This document shows, one piece after another, positions 1-10,236 of a stretch of 15,842 nucleotides of DNA. Position numbers and translations under genes: made by a program. Under the pieces are notes generated by a model. That model did no database searches, was not told where the DNA came from, and saw only the letters and a list, made by a program, of their open reading frames with translations. The DNA is from Tetrahymena elliotti 4EA. Taxonomy: Eukaryota; Ciliophora; Oligohymenophorea; Hymenostomatida; Tetrahymenidae. Position 1 is the first letter of the stretch, and each line of letters starts with the position of its first letter. The stretch spans positions 73,579-89,420 of the forward strand of contig JH720305.1 of assembly GCA_000231825.2 (NCBI GenBank), in the 5' to 3' direction.

Positions 1-2147
1 AAATTTTTTTTAATGTTTTTTTTATTCATTAATTTAAAAAAATAAGTTTTGATAATATAATCAGAGGCTATATCAATTTTTGTATTGATTTAAGTGGATG
101 CATAAATTTGAGATCATTTAATATCATCTTTTAGTACATTTGCTTTAGGAGTTTACTTACATTAAATTTATATTATTTATTTCAATTAAATAGAGAAGGA
201 ATTTAAATAAAAGATGATTTGCTAATTTAATATTGTCAGAGCATTTAAAATTTAAATTAAATAACTATTTTCAAGCTAAAATTAGAGTAAAATTTATTTT
301 TTTGTATTGAGTTTAAAGAATATAATTAGAAATAGTTTAATTGGGATCAGTGGCTTTTCAAAACTAATAGACACTATTTCTTCATATAGATAGATTTAAA
401 CAATTTTTCTAAAGATGAGGTTTGTTTTATTTTGCAAATACTTTTTTAAATAGTTTCATTTAAATAAATTTAAAGAAACAACTAGATAAATTAAGAAGCA
501 CTTTTGTACTCATTTAAGAAGTTTGAGGAAAATTAAACTCTTGAAAACTTGACATTCATTTTTAGGTAATTTTTTATTTCAAAAATATTTTTTTAATTTT
601 TTATTCAGTAAAAACTAAATTAGTGGTGATATATCTGAGATTTTTGAGCATTTAAGTCAGTTTAAATCTTTGTAAAAGCTAAAGTTAAATTTAAAGTAAA
701 GTAATTAATTAAATTTTTTTAATTAAAAATCTTCTTTTCTTAAATTAGTGAAAACAAAGTAGAGTTTAACAATGAATTTAAGTTAAATTAAATCAAACAA
801 AATCAATAGCTTTAAGAAATAAATTTATCTTTGAAGTAAAGTTCTTTTTTTAAATAAAAAATTTAATTTCTAACTCTTTTTAGCAAAATCTCGATTTCTT
901 AAAAATCATTAAATAATCTGTTTATCTCTTTGCTTGAATTTAAATCAATAAAAAACCTTTTGCTTGAATTATAGTAAAATTGTTTGTTTTCAATTAAAAT
1001 TTTGGTATAATTTGAGTTTTTAAATTAATACAGGCTCAACTATTTGGGAAAAAATTCTGAGAGTATTTTTACATAATAGTTTAGTAAATTTAATTATTTA
1101 AATAAACTCAAACTCAGTTTAAAGTAATATTTTAGATAGTTTTTTTTAAAAAAAGATTTAAAATTTATTAAATAATAGTGATAATGTTGGGTTTCCAGAA
1201 GGAATTGTTTCAATTGCTTAAACAATAACTTAGTTTAATTATTTAAAATTTTTAAGCTTAGAAATTAGGTTAAATTATTTTGTCTAATTTAATTTTTTAA
1301 CTTTTTCTTAAATAATTTAAAAGTAATTGCCATATTAGCATTGATTAAATTTTGGAAATAATAGAAAGCTTGAGTAAATTACCTAGTTTAGTGGGGTTGC
1401 TCATTGATTTTTAGTAATTTATTGTCTTTGAAAGCTTTTTTTCAAATATTTTTAGATAAAATTAGATCTATTTAAAAAATTTGTAACAGATTTGTAAGTG
1501 TTTTCACAAATTCACTTAACTATAGGCATTAAAGATTATTTTTGAGTAAAAGTTTTTGTATTATTAATTGTAAAAAATATTAAATCATTTTAAATAATTA
1601 TAGGAATCGTTCCAGATTTTTTTCATTTAATTTATTTGAAAATTAAGTTAGAAATCAATTATTTAAAACACTAAGACTTAGCTAAATTAAATTTATTTTC
1701 TGATGCTCTACAAGATATTAAATTTAAAAAAAATAAAAATGTAATTCAATAATGTATGTTATTTCATTTTTTACTAAAACAGTTTTAGAATTTATTAAAA
1801 ACAATTTACTAAAAACTTCCTTTACCTCAAATTCTCAAATTGCTTGTATTAAAATTTAAAAAGGAATATTCATTCAAAATCTTAACAAAAGGGGAAAATT
1901 TTTTAAATATTTTAAAAATTCTCCTTAAACACAAAGATACTGTACACTGTATTATATATTTATTGTAAAAACGTGATAAAGTGAACTAAAAATATGAATT
2001 AGATTAGATACTATTTTAAGATTAGTTATTTAGATAATATAGTTTATTTAGATTTATTAAACTATTTTGTTTGTTTTTATGTATTTTAGTTAGTTAGTAT
2101 TTTTGTAGTAAATTGTCATAAATATTTTAATGTTAATATTTATTAAT
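1..2147. other. Gene-free, extremely AT-rich region
   Basis: I find no convincing coding frame on either strand, even with TGA as the only stop: open stretches are short and lack the GAT, GAA, GCT and GGT codons that mark the real exons in this window. The stretch to about 1950 is full of TTTAAA, TTAAATTT and ATTATTTAAA words and has fewer AATAAATAAAT runs than the other intergenic regions. From about 1950 to 2147 it is the 3' flank of the minus-strand DHFR-TS gene and should hold its 3' UTR and poly(A) site; I cannot place that site exactly. Confidence 0.6.
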
Positions 2148-3787
<1,640 letters not shown>

Positions 3788-3882
3788 TTATTTGATTAGT
3801 ATACTGAGTAAGATTCTATTTTTAATTTTAATTTACTTTTCAATTATTTTAATAAATTAAATTTTGATTTCTTGAAATATAG

Positions 3883-3895
3883 CGGATATATAAGC
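3883..3895 (-). promoter_or_regulatory. TATA-like element upstream of DHFR-TS
   Basis: On the minus strand the sequence reads CTTATATATCCGC, about 100 bp upstream of the DHFR-TS ATG. It is flanked by a small AGCG/CGCT inverted repeat (3881-3884 and 3900-3903). The position fits a core promoter, but TATA-like words are cheap in such AT-rich DNA, so support is modest. Confidence 0.35.
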
Positions 3896-3955
3896 ACTAC
3901 GCTGATTTCAAAGTAAAGTAAGCATTTCAAGCCAGTCATTTAGATATTTATAATA

Positions 3956-3982
3956 CCCGCGATCTTTTCAAGATTGCGCCAA
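3956..3982 (-). promoter_or_regulatory. E2F-like palindromic element upstream of DHFR-TS
   Basis: A GC-rich island in AT-rich DNA about 170-195 bp upstream of the DHFR-TS start. The right arm (3974-3982) reads TTGGCGCAA on the minus strand, close to the E2F/DP consensus TTTSSCGC. The left arm (3956-3960) is CCCGC, the core of a second E2F-type half site. The arms form an inverted repeat: 3958-3966 pairs with 3970-3978 around a 3-nt loop, with one G/T pair. DHFR and TS are classical E2F targets in animals and plants (established knowledge). Use of the site here is inference. Confidence 0.5.
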
Positions 3983-4529
3983 TAAATTATGAATATTTTT
4001 TAAATTTTTAGATGAGAAAAGAGAAGTCTAGAAATAGATTTTTAAAAATAAAACTAGATTTCTCTCTGTATAAAATCAATACATTGAGGTATTTTCTGTT
4101 ATTTTATATGTTTATTCAAACTAAAGTTCTCTATGGTTTGAAACAAATAAATTTAAACCCAAGAAAAAGTGAATAAAAAAAAAGACTTAAAATTGTGATT
4201 AATTTGTAAGCAATAAGAAGACCTTAACTTCTTAGTAAGAATTATTTAATAATTTTTTGAAAACATAATTTTTAGAGCTCAATAATAACTATATTTTATT
4301 TTAAGATTTTATCGCCATACTTTGCTTAAATATGCTAAAAATAATTTGATTTTTAGATTTTGATATTTAAAAGTAAAAAGTTGTTATTAAAAAATAAATT
4401 AATTTTGTCAAATTTTTCAATAGCTTGCAAATGAAAAGGCAAAAAATAAAAAAATGTGATTTAAAATAAGTTTTATTTTGTATGTAAGTTGGTCTTTAAA
4501 GATGTTAAAATGTATTGAATAATATAGAT

Positions 4530-4965
4530 TTTATGGAATTAAATTTAATTTTTGTATTTTATGAACAATTTCATTTTATTTAATGTGTTTAAGTTTCAGC
4601 GATTCACTCATGATTATTTTTTATTTTTATATGATTACTATTGGATTATTAATAATTCCATTTAAAAACTAAAACCTCCTATTAATAAATAAAATAAATT
4701 ATTGAAAAATAAAAAATATGATTAAAAATTAAGTTTAATTATTTAGCTGCTATTAAAATTTGATTATTTAATATGAAAAAAATTTCTGGAATTATTATTG
4801 TATTTGATTTGCAATTTCATTTTATTTTAATATTGATTTGAGTTTCAATGATTTATTAATTTTAAATCTATTTGTTATCTGAAATAATTGATTTATTTTA
4901 CTTAGTATTTTATTATTTATTTTAAGAATTTGAAGGATAGTTATTTAAAACTAAAGACTAAACTT
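4530..4965. repeat. Two-copy degenerate intergenic repeat
   Basis: A block around 4530-4680 recurs around 4780-4965. Best match: CAATTTCATTTTATTT at 4566 and again at 4812, each followed at similar distance by AGTTTCA.YGATT; both copies start with TGGAATTA-like sequence and end near AAAACTAAA. Offset is about 246 bp. The match is patchy and in low-complexity DNA, so it could be an old duplication or partly chance. Confidence 0.35.
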
Positions 4966-5613
4966 GGAAGAACTAACAGTTTATTTGAATTAGAGTAAAA
5001 TAAGAAAATTTAAAAATAAGTTAGTGTTAAAATATATGTTTAGAATAAATAAAAATATCTAGAAATACAATGAAACTGAAATTTTTACAAAAATACAAGG
5101 TAAAAATGATTTATTATTTAAGATTAAATCAAAAACTTTACTTTTTTATTAAAAAGTAAGATTCTGTAAGTATTAATAATTGTTTAAATATAGTTATTAT
5201 TTTGAATAAAAGAGGATCAGAAGTTTATAAGTAAATGTTATTGTTATTATTATATAATTTAGTAAGAGAGAGAAGTAACTCATGTAGGTAGATAAAGGGT
5301 GGTTAGTTGATAATGAAGAGCTTATTTTATTCTAATTTTTTATTTTATCTTGTTTTTTGAACAAATTTTATTATCTATTTAGATTTTCGCAGAGATAACT
5401 ATCTTTAGTTAATTTTTCTTCCCTTTTTTCCTAATTATTCTTTCTTGGTGTTTCTCGTTTCTTATTTTTAGGTTAGGTTGATTTTTTAGAGGTACAAGTT
5501 GATTATAGATGAAGAAAATTTAAGTTGATTATATTTAGTTATAAAGATTAAAATTTTAGTAGTAGAATGAATCAAAAATATCCCATTTTTATCACATTGG
5601 GATTTCAATTAAT

Positions 5614-8600
5614 TCACTTTTTTTTGTCTGAAATATTGCTTTATTAAAATTAGTTATTTTGTATGAAGGTAGGAACTTAGTTAACTCTAGATTCCTAGTG
5701 TTCATTTTCTGGGTTTTCAATATTATTATGTGTATTATTACTATGCATATTGATCTCATTTTCTATGTTTATTTGTATTTCTTCCATTCTTTATAGGTCA
5801 TCTACTGTTTGAGGTTATTGAATTTAATGGTTAGTAGCTAAAATGTGCTACATAGTATCAGGGAGATTCTATCTAGTTCCTATAGCTCCGCCTCTTTGAG
5901 GTACACGAGCAGCATTGAGATTCATATCACCATTTCTATTATTTCTATTTAATCTTAAAGGACTACTTTATTCATATTAATTCTTTTGTTCTTCATCTTA
6001 CATGTATTGATTGGAAACATTAATTCTAGCATCATTTTCCATGAATTCAGCTTGGGTAGCCTTACTAATAACTGTGCTGTTGATGACATCATTCTTTTTA
6101 GATCCTTTACCACTATTTAAATAGAAAATAAATTAACAAAATTTCAACAAATAAAAATAAATAAATAAATTACGAGCAACAAGCAGTTAAAAAGTTAGAT
6201 TGTTTCTTAATTTGGAAATAACAAATAGATCTTCCTATTTAAACTTCTATTTTGTTGAAGTTAGGACTTAATTCTATTGGTCTCTGAATCAAAATAAGAG
6301 TACCAAACTTACTTTTTTAATCTTCAATTATAAATTTATTATTTTCGAGCTTAATAATTGCATGTTCTCTAGAAACACTAATATCGCTAATTCTGATATC
6401 GCTATCACTACCACGTCCCTTTAAATATTTGATAAAATATATTGTAAAATTTTTAAAAATAACAAATACTTACAAGTATAATTTAAGAAATTTTTTCGAA
6501 TTTAATTAGTTGAATAGCTCTTACTAAGCTCTTTTCTTTGCTCAAAAGTTCAATCATTAAATAAGGACAGTTTGGTTTTTATATTAAAACGCTCTCAAAA
6601 TTTTTTCCGACAAATGAATTCTCATCTAAAATAAAACAGTTTTTTTGAGAAATTATTAAGATGTTGAACAATAAAATAAAATAATAAATAAATAATTAAT
6701 TACCTGTGTATTTAAACTTGCACAATTCGCATTCAAGATTTTTCATTGAGTAATAGGAGTGAATAGGAGTTTCTTTGCAATGGATCTTACTTTTAAGCCA
6801 TTACTGGAGACATTCTTCATGCACATAAGCTACAGTACCAGCGCAATTGCATGGCTAAATAAATCTGTTTTTTGCTGTATATGTGTCTGATAAGCAAATA
6901 CGACAAGATTCCTTGTTTTCGCCCAGGTATTCCTTAGTATCTCCTGCTTCCTATTTTTATTCATGATAAATAGTTAGTATTATAAAAAGAATTCTTTTAT
7001 TTCAGATTTGAGCTAGCTTAATCTGTGAAAGCGAGCAAGCAAGCAAGTCCAAAATATTATTAAAATAATAAAAGCTTTCAATATATCAGCCAGTAAGTGA
7101 AATATAAAAACTAATCAGCTTTTGTTTACTCAATCTAATTTATTTGTTTGTTCAAAAAAATTTAGTAAAAATTCCTCTAATCAAAAAATAATCAATTATG
7201 ATTTAAATAAATAGGATCACTTTTTTCCTTTTTTTTAGCAAATAATGTGGCGAGAAGTATTTTTGTATTGAATAAAAACTTGAAGATGTAATATTAATCC
7301 TTTATTTAGTTAATTCATTGAATCTAAATTAAAAACAGATCATTTATTTTCTACTTGTAAATCTATGATTTAAAACAGACTGAATGAGTTTGTGGATGAA
7401 ATTCATTTGATTAATTGAGTAATTTATGATTTATTTGTTCGAGCATTTAAATTATCAAATATAAAAACATGGAATGATAATCTAAAGAGAAAGTTATCAA
7501 AATCCATTTCTTATAATTTTAAATGACCTACTGGCTTCAATACTAAACTGAAAAAACGCAAAATATTTAAAATGATCAATTACGCTTGCATTAGATTTAT
7601 CAGATTAGTTTGAGTTTTTAGTTTAAATCTCTTTGACTCTGAATCTAACTCTTCCTAATTTTATATAGTCATTTGCGCTTAACTAGAATCCCTATTTTAA
7701 GAAAATAAATAAATAAATAAATAACGTTTGAATTCGCTTTAAACAATAGTAAGCTTTTTATTGACTAAAGTATATAATCATGTATTAATGGATTAGTTTA
7801 CTAGCCTTCAATATGTCTTATTAAATTAATTATAAATCAATCAATTTTTTGTGATAAATCAACTGATCTAGAATTAAATGAAAGAAATAGATGGATTTTT
7901 TATTCCAAAAAGAATAGGGATATTAAATTTCAAATTACTTATGTCTTATTTTTAGAAAGATTTGTAAGAGATCTCACAACTATCCAAGCTGAGTTTTTAT
8001 TCAAGCCATCATAATTCTATTGTTGCATGCATTCTTGAGAGAAGTAATATCCTCCTTTGTTTTACTTAATCTAAAATAAATTGTCTTTCTACTGTTATTT
8101 CATTAAAATAGAGTGAGTTTATTTAATGAATCATTAATTAACTTTTTTGTTAATGTAAGATTTATTATTATTCTATCCTTGCAAATTTCTTGTTTGTTTA
8201 GATTAGCTAATTTCCTGTATTAATTATTTTCACATTCTTACAGACAAGAAACTTGCTTATTTATGAACTGATCAATAAATTTTGTTTTTAATTTCGGTTT
8301 GGAAATTGAATTAAAAAAACAAATAATTACAGATTCATTTTCCGATTAAGAGTCTTGCTTAACTTCATCTGCTACTCTCACTATATTACCTATTAGAAAT
8401 TAATGTATTTTATTATGGTGAGTCTTTGCATTATTCAATTTATTTACATGATGAGCTAACAGGAATTACATCCTTTTTTATTTACTTTTGACTTTCGTAA
8501 TCATATAAAGAATGAGAGTCTTTGCTCCAAGTGCATGTTTTTATAATTCTAAGACGAAATAAATGTCAAAATAAATCAATAAATAAAGAATTTTAAATGC

Positions 8601-8799
8601 CGCTATCTTTGTTAATTAATCAGTTTCTATGGTTGAACATAGACTATTATTATTATTATTATTATTGAATATTTGCTAAAGAGAATATGACTAATTAAAC
8701 TAATAATTGCAAAGTAGCTGAGATAAATGATATAAAATATTACAATCCTGATTTGCTTTTCTTTTCAGAATCTGAACCTGTTGATTTACTATTTCCCAT
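5614..8799 (-). CDS. RINGv zinc-finger and FHA-domain protein, putative E3 ubiquitin ligase
   Basis: Nine exons by eye: 8799-8744, 8548-8448, 8389-8331, 8070-7939, 7691-7584, 6950-6704, 6625-6474, 6418-6174 and 6112-5614. They join in frame to 532 residues, stop TGA. N-terminus MGNSKS fits an N-myristoylation signal. Residues about 73-140 hold a conserved-looking module (NKNSAWIVVRSLTNL, then IKLGRVRFRVKEI). A C4HC3 RINGv finger lies at 168-229: C168, C171, C186, C188, H196, C199, C226, C229, with Trp203. FHA core at 286-355: GRGSDSDIRI, SREH at 301-304, SKFGT. The tail (368-532) is Asn/Gln-rich and probably disordered. RINGv fingers bind E2 enzymes; FHA domains bind phosphothreonine (established). 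So it probably ubiquitinates phosphorylated partners (inference). Unlike MARCH ligases, no membrane segments follow the finger. The exon 3-4 junction is the least certain. Confidence 0.85.
6951..7583 (-). other. Long intron 5 of the RINGv-FHA gene
   Basis: 633 nt, donor GTAATTG, acceptor AAAAATAG preceded by a perfect TACTAAC branch-point word 31 nt upstream. Phase 0, directly before the exon carrying the RINGv finger. It is several times longer than its neighbours (55-250 nt). Near the acceptor is a short GCAA repeat (about 7031-7050). I searched it for a missed exon and found none that reads convincingly. Confidence 0.7.
7703..7724. repeat. (AAAT)n run next to the intron 4 acceptor
   Basis: Five tandem AAAT units at the acceptor end of intron 4 (7692-7938, 247 nt) of the RINGv-FHA gene. 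On the minus strand this gives a T-rich tract just before the TAG acceptor. Confidence 0.8.
8071..8330 (-). other. Intron 3 of the RINGv-FHA gene (uncertain limits)
   Basis: About 260 nt. Donor GTAATT at 8330 and an acceptor TTTTAG at 8071 are both phase 0 and join SENES to IKQNKGG. Alternative acceptors at 8092 (AACAG) or 8089 (CAGTAG) are also phase 0 and would add up to seven residues. The first 75 or so codons after the donor stay open in frame, but that frame ends in TGA and cannot reach the next exon without a phase-breaking junction, so I treat the segment as intron. Confidence 0.55.
8645..8666. repeat. (ATT)7 microsatellite in intron 1 of the RINGv-FHA gene
   Basis: Seven tandem TAT/ATT units inside intron 1 (8549-8743, 195 nt). 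On the minus strand it reads as consecutive TAA codons, which would be Gln if translated, but splicing from GTAATA at 8743 to TTAG at 8549 removes it. Confidence 0.85.
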
Positions 8800-8954
8800 T
8801 CTTATTGATTTATTTCCTTTTAAACGAGTCTTCTATATAGAATGCTTAAAGTAGGACTAATATAATAATGTTTAGAAATATTATTTTTGTGTGTTTTAAT
8901 TATTTTTTTTTTCTTTATTTTTTATATTATTTTTGTGCATGTTATTTATAAAAA

Positions 8955-9287
8955 AATTAATCTGGATGCTTAATTATCTTAATTTGAGTGATCAATTTCT
9001 AAGGTGTGCAAATCATCTATCTTTATTTTAATTACTTATTTATGCATAGTAGTTGATGGATCTATATTTTCAAAATTTGCACATAAAAAATAATCATTTT
9101 GCTTAAATTTAGAAGCAAAAAGACCCACACAATTATTTATTCCTTTATTTCTTAAGTTATCTTTTAATTCTATTAAATTGTTTTAGCAAAATACGTTCAC
9201 TCATTCGTTATTACAATTACCATTAAGTATTTAAAATTCATTCACTACTTGAGTACTGCTTTTATACCATGTATTTAAGCTAGTATT
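8955..9287 (-). CDS. Possible exon pair or gene remnant, unknown product
   Basis: On the minus strand, 9287-9221 and 9169-8955 can be joined over a 51-nt intron (donor GTAATTG at 9220, acceptor TTTAATAG at 9170) into one frame. The peptide includes LNTWYKSST and VVNEFQILN, then, across the junction, GINNCVGLFASKF, FENIDPSTTMHKQ and IDDLHTLEIDHSNQ. The codons show the purine-first bias of real exons here (GAT, GAA, GCA, GGT, GTA), unlike the flanks. I do not recognise the family. No ATG or TGA frames it: downstream the frame stays open past 8800, and upstream a second coding-like frame (9500-9390) would need a one-base shift to join. It may be a decayed gene, an internal part of a gene with unseen introns, or chance, since only TGA stops translation. 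Confidence 0.3.
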
Positions 9288-9884
9288 TATTTAAAATTCC
9301 TAACAAAAATATTTTATTTTTTCAATTTTATTTTACTGTTTAGGAACAAGTAACTCATTCAATAAACGATTTCTTCTTTAGATGTAAATGATGCATTTTA
9401 TGCAGTAATATTTTTAACATGCTAATTTTTAAATTCTAAATATTATTGATACTTTTCGAATATTACAAAACAGTCTTAAAATGTTTTGAAAATTAAATCA
9501 AAAGGGAATCTTTTATTAAATTAGATTATGAATTATAAAGTGATATTTAAGAAGTAATAGGATGAGAATAGAAAAATAGAAGAACTAAACAAAATATAGA
9601 TTAAATAAATTCTATCTCCGTTTCCTATTGACTATTGAAGTAGACAAAGACCAAATTAAATATGAAAATAAATATCTGTCCTTTCTATTTATATTTTTTT
9701 AAAGCAATTAAATATTAACAAAATGTAATCAGAATCAAAAAAAATATAACTAAGGCTAAATTAATCCAGTATATATATTCATTAAAAATAATTCACATAC
9801 AAATAAAAAGTGTAAATAATTCATTTAATTCAGATTGAATAAATGAAAATACTTACAGACTTACTCATCTATAACCTAATTAAT

Positions 9885-10233
9885 TTCATTTGATTAATAA
9901 TTTTTACTAGAAAACTAATTAAAAAAAATAACTCTTAAATATCAGATGAGAGAATGAGAGATGGTGATTAATTTTAAATAACATTATTAATTGCATAATT
10001 AAATATAACTTTCTTTATTTTAATAACTAGAAAATCAAAGAGTTAAATTTAACTCATGATGTATGTATGAGAACGCTTATTTTAATATTATTAATTGCAT
10101 AAATAAATGTGTAACTTTCATTAGATTAATAACTTGAAAACCAATTAGAGGAATCAAGTATCACTCATAGGATACTATGGATGGTTTATTTTAATATAAT
10201 TAATATCATAAATAAATATAAATAAATGTTTGT
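9885..10233. repeat. Three degenerate tandem repeats of 105-125 bp
   Basis: Copies at about 9885-10009, 10010-10115 and 10116-10233. Each begins TTTCWTTTRATTAATAA or similar, continues ACTAGAAAAYCAA, passes a more variable middle with an ACTCATGAT- or ACTCATAGG-like word, and ends TTTTAATATTATTAATTGCATAAATAAAT followed by AT/GT-rich bases. The last copy runs up to the stop codon of the membrane-protein gene. They lie outside any coding frame I accept. Confidence 0.6.
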
Positions 10234-10236
10234 ATT

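Larger units (their letters stand above)
3788..5613. other. Intergenic region between DHFR-TS and the RINGv-FHA gene
   Basis: Upstream region of DHFR-TS on its left and 3' flank of the RINGv-FHA gene on its right. Apart from the promoter elements near 3880-3985 and a degenerate repeat at 4530-4965, I see no coding sequence. A pyrimidine-rich run lies at about 5400-5470. A stretch at 5210-5330 is slightly richer in G (GAGAGAGAAG, GGTAGATAAAGGG) but gives no plausible protein. Confidence 0.6.
8800..10236. other. Intergenic region between the RINGv-FHA gene and the membrane-protein gene
   Basis: Contains the 5' flank of the RINGv-FHA gene on the left and the 3' flank of the membrane-protein gene on the right. 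Within it are a possible exon pair at 8955-9287 and a triple repeat at 9885-10233, both listed separately. The rest is AT-rich with no coding signal I would defend. Confidence 0.55.

Noticed and set aside
3951..3960. ATACCCGC resembling the 5' end of Tetrahymena telomerase RNA
   Set aside because: The match stops after eight bases. No template, pseudoknot or 3' stem follows.
7141..7583. Possible missed exons inside the long intron 5
   Set aside because: Several AG/GT pairs exist, but the peptides between them are low complexity and contain TGA, and flanking exons already join in phase.
8300..8900. A long open minus-strand frame running through the RINGv-FHA start and intron 1
   Set aside because: With TGA as the only stop, open frames of this length arise by chance. 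The alternative frame from MGNSKS splices in phase through two further exons into a recognisable protein.
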